5,885 nt of DNA from Eubacteriales bacterium (GCA_028709565.1 JAQVWU010000201.1:1-5885); one strand, 5' to 3'. Shown: positions 1-5,797, numbered from the stretch's first letter. The notes: generated by a model from the letters alone, not told the origin. Numbers and translations are program-made.

Positions 1-38
1 GTCAGTTTGCGCTTTGTCTTCTGTGGATTCTGTTTCAT
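1..38 (-). CDS. Start of a probable RloB-like (AbiLii-like) gene, cut by the window edge
   Basis: Only the first 12 codons and part of the next are visible, reading MKQNPQKTKRKL. The ATG (38-36) overlaps the TGA stop of the ATPase gene upstream (37-35) in an ATGA arrangement, and a GGAGGAG ribosome site lies just before it inside the end of that gene. This indicates tight translational coupling. The lysine/arginine-rich start resembles that of RloB-family proteins, which typically begin with a basic stretch before the Toprim-like core. RloB proteins usually accompany AAA_15 ATPases of the kind encoded here, as in the AbiL abortive-infection pair. The identification rests mainly on this gene order; the visible residues alone cannot prove it. 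The core lies outside the window. Confidence 0.5.
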   Translation of the reverse strand, partial: MKQNPQKTKRKL

Positions 39-1408
39 GTCGCTCCTCCGTCCGAGGGTTTGTCATCCGTCTCTTTTATTTCTTCAGTGTCTTGAAATTC
101 TTCCGACTCTTCGTAATCCTCAAAATCTTCGTAATCCTCATCATCTTCCCGGTCCGCGGGTTCCTCGTCGGCGAACATCGGGGAAAAATCTATGTCCCTG
201 ATGGCGCCGTACTGGCTGACAAAATAATTCTTTATATAATCCTCCCTGGCCTTCTCGGCGCCGAAATCGGACAGGGAATAGTGGGTGCTCTCATGGGTCA
301 GCCCGTCCCGCTCGACAAACTTGATTTCATCTCTGCGGAACAGGTTTTTGTTGAGGAATATGGGATTGTGCGTATTGAATATCAGCTGCGCGTTATTCTT
401 GTTGATGTCGTCGTTATGGAACATGCCTATTATATTCATCACCGCCAGCGGCTGGATGGAGGTGTCGAACTCGTCGATGATAAGCACCGCGCCTTCGGTG
501 AGTGCGGCGATGACCAGCGGGAATTCGTTGATGAACTTGAGCGTGCCGAACGACTCGTAAGATTCGGCGTTGACCGATCTGCTGCCGGGCAGCGAGTAGA
601 GCCTGGGCTCCGACCCGTCCTCCGGGGTTACATATTCCAGTTCGTTTGCCGTGATGCCGAAGGTTTTGGCGGCTCCCCTCAGTGTCTTTTCGATATATTC
701 TTTATGCTGCGGCGAGCCGGTATATCTTCCTATGGTGTTTCGGTCTGTTTTGTGTATGATTATCAGCTTTTTCTCGAACCATTCGGTAATCAGACCCGCC
801 AGCGCCGAGCTGAACATCGATTTGAAGCCGTTTGTGAGGAACAGCTCCTCGGGGTCGAGATTGTTTTGCGCTATAGTCCGCATGACGGACAGGTTTTTGT
901 CCAGTCCCTTTATCCAGTAATCCTTTATTTTGCGCAGATTTCCGAACTCGAGGGTGTCGGTTCGGCAGAAGATCATGCCCCCGTTGACATGCAGCTCCTC
1001 CAGGCTCACGCTGCGCCGGTAGTCCTCTTCCATAAATCCGCCCGCGTCAATGGCGAGGTTGTAATCGAACTTAATGCCGCCCGCGATAAAAGACAGGCCG
1101 AATTCCACCGGCTCGGTCACGGACGCCTCGCTGAAGGGCATCATGGAGATGTTGCACGCGGTGCCGTCGCGGATATGGCCCATGAGGACGATATGCCTGA
1201 GATTGTCGGCCGCGCCGAACATGTTGGTCTTGCCGGCGGCGTTGGGACCGTATATCACGGCCGAGGAAAGGGCTCTGTGTTTTTTTTCTCCGGTCTCACA
1301 GCTCAGGATACTGTAATCCAGCCCTTTGAGGCCGGGTTTGGGGACCATGGAGAAGACTGTTTCCTCCCTGAAGGTCTTATAGTTTTTTATCTTGAATTCC
1401 AGCAGCAT
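35..1408 (-). CDS. AAA_15-type ATPase (RloA/AbiLi-like), probable anti-phage defence protein
   Basis: This 457-residue protein is an ABC/SMC-like ATPase of the COG1106 group. It begins with the family's MLLEFKIKNYKTFREE segment. The Walker A motif GPNAAGKT is at residues 54-61. A signature-like ESFGTLKF follows at about 285-292, then Walker B VLIIDEFD at 308-315, a D-loop just after it, and the switch histidine in FNTHNP near 347. No membrane segment or signal peptide is seen, so it is cytosolic. The last ~45 residues form a very acidic tail rich in Asp, Glu and Tyr. In known systems such ATPases work with an RloB-type partner in abortive infection, and the next gene overlaps by ATGA, which fits. 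A GTG at 1429 would add seven residues. ATG 1408 is preferred because a GGGGGG ribosome site stands 6 nt before it and the predicted transcript begins near 1427. Family assignment is firm; the defence role is inferred. Confidence 0.88.
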   Translation of the reverse strand: MLLEFKIKNYKTFREETVFSMVPKPGLKGLDYSILSCETGEKKHRALSSAVIYGPNAAGKTNMFGAADNLRHIVLMGHIRDGTACNISMMPFSEASVTEPVEFGLSFIAGGIKFDYNLAIDAGGFMEEDYRRSVSLEELHVNGGMIFCRTDTLEFGNLRKIKDYWIKGLDKNLSVMRTIAQNNLDPEELFLTNGFKSMFSSALAGLITEWFEKKLIIIHKTDRNTIGRYTGSPQHKEYIEKTLRGAAKTFGITANELEYVTPEDGSEPRLYSLPGSRSVNAESYESFGTLKFINEFPLVIAALTEGAVLIIDEFDTSIQPLAVMNIIGMFHNDDINKNNAQLIFNTHNPIFLNKNLFRRDEIKFVERDGLTHESTHYSLSDFGAEKAREDYIKNYFVSQYGAIRDIDFSPMFADEEPADREDDEDYEDFEDYEESEEFQDTEEIKETDDKPSDGGAT

Positions 1409-1414
1409 AATTTT

Positions 1415-1420
1415 CCCCCC
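1415..1420 (-). promoter_or_regulatory. G-run ribosome binding site that fixes the ATPase start
   Basis: On the minus strand six G residues stand 6 nt before ATG 1408-1406. They can pair with the anti-Shine-Dalgarno sequence using G-U wobble at the two A positions. The alternative GTG at 1429 sits at the predicted transcription start and could have no ribosome site. Confidence 0.55.
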
Positions 1421-1433
1421 ATTCTTCACGATT

Positions 1434-1462
1434 ATTATAACATAAAACGGCTTTTAATACAA
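1434..1462 (-). promoter_or_regulatory. Promoter of the ATPase/RloB-like operon
   Basis: On the minus strand the -35 box is TTGTAT (1462-1457) and the -10 box is a perfect TATAAT (1439-1434), separated by exactly 17 nt. A TG one base upstream of the -10 gives an extended -10. Transcription would begin near 1427, leaving a leader of about 20 nt before ATG 1408. This is a near-consensus housekeeping sigma promoter. Confidence 0.65.
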
Positions 1463-1464
1463 CG

Positions 1465-1476
1465 TTTGATATCAAA
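1465..1476. promoter_or_regulatory. Perfect 12-bp palindrome between divergent genes, candidate operator
   Basis: TTTGATATCAAA is a perfect inverted repeat. It lies 2 bp upstream of the ATPase operon -35 box and about 10 bp before the ribosome site of the serine hydrolase gene. A dimeric regulator bound here could affect both operons. No regulator gene is visible in the window, so this is positional inference only. Confidence 0.3.
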
Positions 1477-1493
1477 ACAGTATCGGAGATATT

Positions 1494-2510
1494 ATGGCAA
1501 ACAACTTTACAAACCTCAAACGCGCGGGCGGCAGCCTTATCCGTGACCGGCTGGCCGATCGATGCGCCGTCATTATAGGTGACCGAAACGGCGAATATGA
1601 CAGATTTTATTTCGGCCCATGTGACGGTCACACCCTGTTTGACCTGGCGTCGGTATCAAAGATTGCCGGCGCGGGTATGGTAGCCCTGCGCCTGATTGAC
1701 GGCGGACAGCTCTCGCCGGACACGACCCTGGGCGAATATCTGCCCGAAACCCGCAATACCGACAAAGAGACGGTCACCGTCGGCCGGCTCATGAGTCATA
1801 CCTCGGGCATGACCGAACGCATCGTGGGTTCCCTCGCCGCGGATGACATCCTGGGCAGCATTATCAACACCCCCCTGGCCTATGAGCCGGGCAGCCGGGT
1901 CTGTTATTCCTGCCCGGGATTTATCACGCTGGGTATACTGCTGGAGCGGGTCTGCGGCGAGGGGCTGGACAGGCTGGCGCGGCGTTATGTGTTCGAACCG
2001 CTGGGGATGGAGCGCACCCTCTATAATCCCCGCGGCGGCGATATTGCGCCGGGGCTGAAGGAACGACCCTATGAGGTGAGCGATTTCAGGGCGTATGCCA
2101 TGGGCGGGGTGGCGGGAAACGCCGGCATCTTCTCCTGCGCCGACGATATGTCCAGATTCGGCAGAGCACTGGCGCAAAGAGCCGATGCGCTAATGAGCCG
2201 GGAGACCTTTGACATGGCGGTGACAAGCCGCACCGATGGAATCGGCAGCTATCATGAGAACACGCCGGCCGAATCGAGGGGGCTGGCTTTCAATCTGGTC
2301 AACGCAGAATATATTCAGACCGCGGGGCTCTTTGCCGGCGGCTCGTGGGGGCATACCGGCTGGACCGGCACGTCGGTTTTTGCCGACAGGGACAGCGGTC
2401 TGTATGCCGTCATCCTGAGCAACCGCCACGCCCTCGGGGCGGACGACCGCACGGTCAGAACATACCGTCAGCTGCTCCATCTGGCGATTCAGACCGACCT
2501 GGGTCTTTAA
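1494..2510 (+). CDS. Serine hydrolase, beta-lactamase/penicillin-binding-protein fold
   Basis: This 338-residue protein belongs to the Beta-lactamase family (PF00144), which includes class C beta-lactamases, DD-peptidases and esterases such as EstB. The nucleophile motif SxxK is seen as SVSK (Ser53, Lys56) in the usual context LFDLASVSK. The conserved LMSHTSGM follows at about 99-106. The second motif position, normally YxN, reads YSC (138-140) in CYSCPGF, and the third, normally KTG, reads HTG (287-289) in GHTGWTGT. Such changes are commoner in esterases and peptidases of the family than in true beta-lactamases, so antibiotic resistance should not be assumed. There is no signal peptide, which suggests a cytoplasmic enzyme. 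The start has GGAGA five bases upstream at 1485-1489. The SDR gene follows after 21 nt, probably in the same transcript. The substrate is unknown. Confidence 0.85.
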   Translation: MANNFTNLKRAGGSLIRDRLADRCAVIIGDRNGEYDRFYFGPCDGHTLFDLASVSKIAGAGMVALRLIDGGQLSPDTTLGEYLPETRNTDKETVTVGRLMSHTSGMTERIVGSLAADDILGSIINTPLAYEPGSRVCYSCPGFITLGILLERVCGEGLDRLARRYVFEPLGMERTLYNPRGGDIAPGLKERPYEVSDFRAYAMGGVAGNAGIFSCADDMSRFGRALAQRADALMSRETFDMAVTSRTDGIGSYHENTPAESRGLAFNLVNAEYIQTAGLFAGGSWGHTGWTGTSVFADRDSGLYAVILSNRHALGADDRTVRTYRQLLHLAIQTDLGL

Positions 2511-2531
2511 CGACGGGAAACGGAGATTGAT

Positions 2532-3293
2532 TTGACTGATATGACTGATATGAACGATATGATTAATACCGACTTTTCGGGTAAACACGCCATAATTACC
2601 GGGGCGGTCGCCGGTATCGGCAGGGCAACCGCCGTCCAAATCACGCAAAGAGGGGGCGATGTGGCCGTCGTCGACATCGATACCGCCCCTCTCGAATCGC
2701 TCAGGACGGAACTTGAGGCCCGCGGACGCCGGGTGCTTGCCTTCGGCTGTGATATCCGCGACGAGGAGGGGGTGCGCGATGTTGTCCGGGAGACGCTCGA
2801 CCGCTTCGGCAGCGTTGAGATACTGGTCAACAACGCCGCCCTGTGGCGCCGCAGCCTGCCCTTCATGCAGACCGATGCGGCTATGTGGAAGCGGTATATC
2901 GATGTGAATATCCTGGGGACCATGTATTTTACCCGGGCGGTGCTGGACTCCATGCTTGAGCGGGCATACGGCAGGATTATCAACATCGCGTCGGTTGCCG
3001 GCGTGTACGGCATCGGCTCCTATGTCGATTACTCCATGACAAAGGGTGCGGTCATCGCCTTTACCAGGGCATTAGCCAAAGAAATGACGCCGCGGGGGGT
3101 GCTGGTGAACTGTGTCTCCCCGGGCAGCGTGAGCGACGACCGGGAGGAAACCGGGCCTACCGAACTGTCATATATGGGACGGACCGCCGCCCATACCGAA
3201 ATCGCCAATCTCATCTGCTTCATCGCCGGCGACGGGGCGGGTTATATTGCCTGGCAGAATTATATCATAGACGGCTGCCGTAAGAAGATCTGA
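2532..3293 (+). CDS. Short-chain dehydrogenase/reductase (SDR family)
   Basis: This 253-residue protein is a classical SDR oxidoreductase with a Rossmann fold. The cofactor motif TGAVAGIG is at 23-30. Asp48, ending the second strand (AVVD), points to NAD(H) rather than NADP(H). NNAA is at 100-103. The catalytic set is Asn126, Ser154, Tyr167 and Lys171 (YSMTK), and SPG at 196-198 is also kept. The C-terminal end is unusual: where relatives often have YITGQ...DGG, this one reads YIAWQ...DGC. The most likely start is TTG 2532, because GGAG (2522-2525) is spaced correctly for it and not for ATG 2541, 2550 or 2559. The first residues, MTDMTDMNDM, come from a 9-bp tandem repeat. It follows the serine hydrolase gene by 21 nt, so the two enzymes may act in one pathway. 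The substrate cannot be told from sequence. Confidence 0.88.
   Translation: MTDMTDMNDMINTDFSGKHAIITGAVAGIGRATAVQITQRGGDVAVVDIDTAPLESLRTELEARGRRVLAFGCDIRDEEGVRDVVRETLDRFGSVEILVNNAALWRRSLPFMQTDAAMWKRYIDVNILGTMYFTRAVLDSMLERAYGRIINIASVAGVYGIGSYVDYSMTKGAVIAFTRALAKEMTPRGVLVNCVSPGSVSDDREETGPTELSYMGRTAAHTEIANLICFIAGDGAGYIAWQNYIIDGCRKKI
2535..2561 (+). repeat. Three 9-bp tandem repeats at the SDR start
   Basis: ACTGATATG occurs twice in a row, followed by a third copy with two changes (AACGATATG). It encodes TDM-TDM-NDM. The unit length keeps the reading frame, and each copy ends with an ATG, giving three additional in-frame start codons after the TTG. Confidence 0.7.
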
Positions 3294-3300
3294 AAATAAA

Positions 3301-3332
3301 ACGGGAACCCCAAAGCGAGGGATCCCGTTTTT
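3301..3332. terminator. Bidirectional rho-independent terminator between SDR and msrA
   Basis: ACGGGA-A-CCC (3301-3310) pairs with GGG-A-TCCCGT (3319-3328), with one A-A mismatch and an 8-nt loop. A T run at 3328-3332 follows on the plus strand. On the minus strand the same stem is followed by TTTATTTT, so it can end both the SDR transcript and the converging msrA transcript. It begins only 7 bases after the SDR stop codon. Confidence 0.8.
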
Positions 3333-3389
3333 GCATGTACCGGCGTAGGGCGCGCATTGTGTCAAGTGTCCGAAAGTGTACTTTTTGGT

Positions 3390-3902
3390 TTAATCGTCCG
3401 CCGCATTTGCCTCGGCGGCCTTTTTGAACCCGGCTGCCGGGATATGGCAATAACCGCCCGGATTTTTATCGAGATATTTTTGGTGATACTCCTCCGCAGG
3501 GGAAAAATTGCGCAGCGGTTCCGCCTCAATCTGCACGGTTTTGGTATACAACCGCTGCAGCCGGTCAATCGACTCTTTGATTACCGGCAGGTCCGCCTCG
3601 TTTACATAATAGATACCGGTCCGGTACTGCGTTCCGAAATCATTGCCCTGCCGGTTCAGCGAGACCGGGTTGATTGAGTCATAATACAAATCCAGTAATA
3701 ATTCCAGCGATAAAATATCCGCATCATAAAGCACCCGCACCGCCTCCGCGTGTCCGGTAACGCCGCGGCATACCTCCTCGTAAGTGGGATTTTCGGTGTC
3801 ACCGTTCGCATAACCCGCCTCGGTCTCCAGAACGCCGTGAATTAACGAGATATATTTTTCGGAGCCCCAAAAGCACCCGCCCGCTAGATAAATCTCCGCC
3901 AT
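3390..3902 (-). CDS. msrA: Peptide methionine-S-sulfoxide reductase MsrA
   Basis: MsrA repairs oxidised proteins by reducing the S-epimer of methionine sulfoxide, normally recycled by thioredoxin in the cytosol. The 170-residue protein begins MAEIYLAGGCFWGSE, where Cys10 in GCFWG is the catalytic cysteine. The family residues are present in order: GHAEAV with Glu53, NRQGNDFGTQYR with Asp88, and YHQKYL at 139-144. Cys152 in GGYCHI is a likely resolving cysteine. The length is typical of a single-domain MsrA; no MsrB domain is fused. ATG 3902 is chosen because GGAGG (3912-3908) stands five bases upstream and the protein then starts in register with the family. An upstream in-frame ATG at 3944 would add 14 unrelated residues. 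The gene stands alone, convergent with the SDR gene. Identification is secure. Confidence 0.95.
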   Translation of the reverse strand: MAEIYLAGGCFWGSEKYISLIHGVLETEAGYANGDTENPTYEEVCRGVTGHAEAVRVLYDADILSLELLLDLYYDSINPVSLNRQGNDFGTQYRTGIYYVNEADLPVIKESIDRLQRLYTKTVQIEAEPLRNFSPAEEYHQKYLDKNPGGYCHIPAAGFKKAAEANAADD

Positions 3903-3951
3903 ATAAACCTCCGATTTTATAAAAACGTGCCGCAAAGAAAACAATCCGGCA

Positions 3952-3979
3952 AGTATATTTTAACCAAAAATTGGGTAAA
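3952..3979 (-). promoter_or_regulatory. Possible msrA promoter
   Basis: On the minus strand TATACT (3957-3952) lies 16 nt after TTTACC (3979-3974), in the AT-rich gap between the divergent msrA and small-protein genes. Transcription would begin some 40 nt before the msrA start. A second candidate, TTGTTT-17-TATAAA, lies so close that its start would fall within the ribosome site. Confidence 0.3.
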
Positions 3980-4036
3980 ATATTAAAAAACCGATATTAA
4001 TAAAATGCAATACCATGAATACAGGGAGGGGACTAA

Positions 4037-4312
4037 ATGGATAAAATATTTGTCTTTTTAATAATATTTTTTATAATATTTTTAATAATCAGATGGTTCA
4101 ATCTCTGGTACTGGAAGGTTGACAGGAGGGCAGACCTTTTAGATAAGATATACAGCAGACTAAAATCCATAGATTTAAAACTAGAGAGCCTAAACAACAT
4201 TTCACTCCTAAATTTTGATACCCTGAACGCCAACAGCATGAACAGCATGAATATTGACAATTCCAAAGCGAACCAAACGGATGAAGATATAAAAGATATA
4301 AATGACTGCTAA
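4037..4312 (+). CDS. Small single-span membrane protein, unknown function
   Basis: I do not recognise this 91-residue protein. Residues 4-26 are a strongly hydrophobic segment (IFVFLIIFFIIFLIIRW, then aromatic residues), fitting one membrane span at the N-terminus. It is followed by KVDRR, so the rest is probably cytoplasmic by the positive-inside rule. Residues 31-57 (ADLLDKIYSRLKSIDLKLESL) show spaced leucines and isoleucines typical of a short coiled coil. The last 30 residues are Asn-, Asp- and Ser-rich with small repeats and end in Cys. A strong ribosome site, GGGAGGGG (4024-4031), precedes the ATG by 5 nt, and a terminator follows, which supports a real gene. The codons are AT-rich, unlike those of the genes to the left. 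A coiled-coil membrane protein of this size could be an envelope-associated or phage-related protein, but nothing here decides that. Confidence 0.7.
   Translation: MDKIFVFLIIFFIIFLIIRWFNLWYWKVDRRADLLDKIYSRLKSIDLKLESLNNISLLNFDTLNANSMNSMNIDNSKANQTDEDIKDINDC
4232..4301 (+). repeat. Short 9-bp-period repeats at the 3' end of the small membrane protein gene
   Basis: AACAGCATG is repeated directly at 4232-4240 and 4241-4249. AGATATAA recurs at 4285-4292 and 4294-4301, also with a 9-bp period. Both keep the reading frame and produce NSMNSMN and DIKDIND. They suggest slippage in an unconstrained tail. Confidence 0.55.
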
Positions 4313-4328
4313 AATAAATATACACACA

Positions 4329-4355
4329 GGCTTGTCTCAAACGGCGAGTCTTTTT
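4329..4355 (+). terminator. Rho-independent terminator after the small membrane protein gene
   Basis: GGCTTGTC (4329-4336) pairs with GGCGAGTC (4343-4350) over 8 bp, including three G-U pairs, around a 6-nt loop. Five T residues follow at 4351-4355. It begins 17 nt after the stop codon, the usual place for a terminator. Confidence 0.55.
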
Positions 4356-4596
4356 ATCAGGAAAAATCTGTTTTAATAATATACTAACACGGAAATGGTG
4401 ATGGGAAGATGGGAAGATGGAAAGTATTTTAATCCATCTCCCCGCATGATTTGATTTTTCTCGGTTCTTGCAATTATTGCCAAATCAGGTTATAACATTA
4501 TATACTAAATTTACCTTTTATGAATCGCTTACTGATAACTAAAAGACCAAAACCGGAAGCAACAACCGATATTAATAACATATAAAATGAACAGTC
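4356..4596. other. AT-rich stretch without a gene, left of the CRISPR array
   Basis: No credible open reading frame is seen on either strand. The stretch holds a small direct repeat (GGGAAGAT twice at about 4403-4418) and an imperfect hairpin, with GGGAAGATGG (4411-4420) facing CCATCTCCC (4434-4442). The hairpin lacks a T run on the minus strand, so it is not a convincing terminator for the array transcript. Because the array reads leftwards, this is the leader-distal flank. Confidence 0.5.
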
Positions 4597-4628
4597 GCTT
4601 GTTTCCACGCTCCCGCGTAGGGAGCGAC
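4597..4628 (-). repeat. Degenerate leader-distal terminal CRISPR repeat
   Basis: The 24 bases that include the hairpin (4605-4628) are identical to the other repeats. The 8 bases corresponding to the end of the crRNA handle (4597-4604) read AAACAAGC on the minus strand instead of ATTGAAAT, with five of eight changed. Decay of the last repeat at its outer end is common and supports the minus-strand orientation of the array. Confidence 0.85.
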
Positions 4629-5701
4629 TACATTCGCATTAAGCACCTTCCCGGTGCGGCGGATATTTCAATCCACGCTCCCGCGTAGGGAGCGACTTTT
4701 TGTACTGGTAGTCATATATCCGGCTGTACCATTTCAATCCACGCTCCCGCGTAGGGAGCGACTAAAGCAGATTTGCCGCGGCCCGACAACACATACATTT
4801 CAATCCACGCTCCCGCGTAGGGAGCGACGCACATTCAACCGGCGCATCACCATTCAGCGTAAAATTTCAATCCACGCTCCCGCGTAGGGAGCGACCATTT
4901 TATTTTGTACTCTCGGTCTTTCGTAGGGCCATTTCAATCCACGCTCCCGCGTAGGGAGCGACACCTTCCTTTGATATGCTCACCAGCCCCCTTATAATTT
5001 CAATCCACGCTCCCGCGTAGGGAGCGACTTTTATTATGTATCCATTATATCACTCTAACGTGAATTTCAATCCACGCTCCCGCGTAGGGAGCGACCCAGC
5101 GCTTGACTGGCTTTATCGGCATCCGTCAAAATTTCAATCCACGCTCCCGCGTAGGGAGCGACCCACAACAACCGACCCGGCGCGGTTATTCGCCGGGAAT
5201 TTCAATCCACGCTCCCGCGTAGGGAGCGACCGGCGGCTATTACTGCGTTATTGTCGGGGACATCCCATTTCAATCCACGCTCCCGCGTAGGGAGCGACTT
5301 GACGGGGTGGTCGGTCGCCCCAAAGCCGGTTACGATTTCAATCCACGCTCCCGCGTAGGGAGCGACGTCGGCGGCCAAACCATCTTATGACGGCATGGAC
5401 ATTTCAATCCACGCTCCCGCGTAGGGAGCGACTTCGTACCGGTGGAATCCGTCCACGACTATATATATTTCAATCCACGCTCCCGCGTAGGGAGCGACTG
5501 CCAAAGGTACAGAGGGTACTAATGTCAGACAGTGGATTTCAATCCACGCTCCCGCGTAGGGAGCGACGGGCGCGGATAATCTTCGGGGCGCGATTCGTAA
5601 AATTTCAATCCACGCTCCCGCGTAGGGAGCGACCCAATCACCAATACGTATTGTGGACGAACGGGTACGATTTCAATCCACGCTCCCGCGTAGGGAGCGA
5701 C
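4597..5701 (-). CRISPR. CRISPR array, type I-C-like repeats, 17 repeats and 16 spacers
   Basis: The 32-bp repeat starts at 4597 (degenerate), 4665, 4731, 4797, 4864, 4931, 4997, 5064, 5131, 5199, 5267, 5335, 5401, 5467, 5536, 5602 and 5670. Apart from the first, I read all copies as identical. Spacers are 34-37 bp (mean about 35) and all different. On the minus strand the repeat begins GTCGCTCCC, forms a 7-bp stem (CGCTCCC/GGGAGCG) around TACGC, and ends in TGGATTGAAAT. This matches the known type I-C form, in which Cas5d cuts at the base of the hairpin and leaves an 11-nt 5' handle. The crRNA transcript should therefore run leftwards, with the newest spacers on the right. Open reading frames crossing the array are artefacts of the repeat. 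There is no cas gene in the window, so the subtype rests on the repeat alone. Confidence 0.97.
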
Positions 5702-5722
5702 CGTGTCTAGCGGATTACACTA
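5702..5722. other. Remnant of a spacer or leader between the last repeat and an insertion sequence
   Basis: About 21 bp separate the last perfect repeat from the putative insertion-sequence end. That is shorter than any spacer in the array (34-37 bp) and too short for a usual leader. It may be a truncated spacer or the repeat-proximal end of the leader. It contains CTAG at 5707-5710, and a second CTAG lies at its edge (5720-5723). The exact boundary is uncertain. Confidence 0.45.
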
Positions 5723-5741
5723 GGCAGCCTCCGAAAACCTC

Positions 5742-5770
5742 TTGCGAATTATGACAAGAAATGATATAAT
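5742..5770 (+). promoter_or_regulatory. Promoter of the transposase gene
   Basis: TTGCGA (5742-5747) and a perfect TATAAT (5765-5770) are separated by exactly 17 nt. A second overlapping TATAAT lies at 5770-5775. Transcription would begin near 5777, about 20 nt before the ATG, with GAGAGG (5784-5789) as ribosome site. Confidence 0.7.
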
Positions 5771-5797
5771 ATAATCATAGAAAGAGAGGTTACCAAA

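Noticed and set aside
14..1546. Long plus-strand open frame of 510 codons opposite the ATPase gene
   Set aside because: It is the antisense shadow of the ATPase gene and runs through its promoter into the next gene. The minus-strand protein has all the ATPase motifs; this frame shows no recognisable domain.
1494..2510. Antibiotic-resistance class C beta-lactamase
   Set aside because: There is no signal peptide, and the YxN and KTG motifs are changed to YSC and HTG. A general serine hydrolase is the safer call.
1656..2648. Minus-strand open frames opposite the serine hydrolase gene
   Set aside because: These are antisense shadows in GC-rich coding sequence; the plus-strand product carries the conserved motifs.
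2507..3013. Minus-strand open frame opposite the SDR gene
   Set aside because: It is low-complexity, Ser/Arg-rich and typical of an antisense shadow. The SDR frame has every catalytic residue.
3357..3677. Plus-strand open frame opposite msrA
   Set aside because: The msrA frame is unmistakable and this one has no ribosome site or recognisable domain.
4033..4340. Minus-strand open frames opposite the small membrane protein gene
   Set aside because: They lack good ribosome sites, while the plus-strand frame has a strong one plus a terminator.
4411..4442. Hairpin GGGAAGATGG/CCATCTCCC as terminator of the array transcript
   Set aside because: The stem has a bulge and a 13-nt loop, and no T run follows on the minus strand.
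4654..5710. Open reading frames across the array encoding repeated FQSTLPRRER and FNPRSRVGS peptides
   Set aside because: These are translations of the CRISPR repeat in different frames, a well-known false protein signal. They have no ribosome sites and break at spacer-length changes.
5748..5797. Outward minus-strand promoter in the insertion-sequence end that could transcribe the array
   Set aside because: CATAAT at 5753-5748 is a fair -10, but no acceptable -35 is found at 16-18 nt. The TTGTCA at 5757-5752 has no -10 at the right distance.
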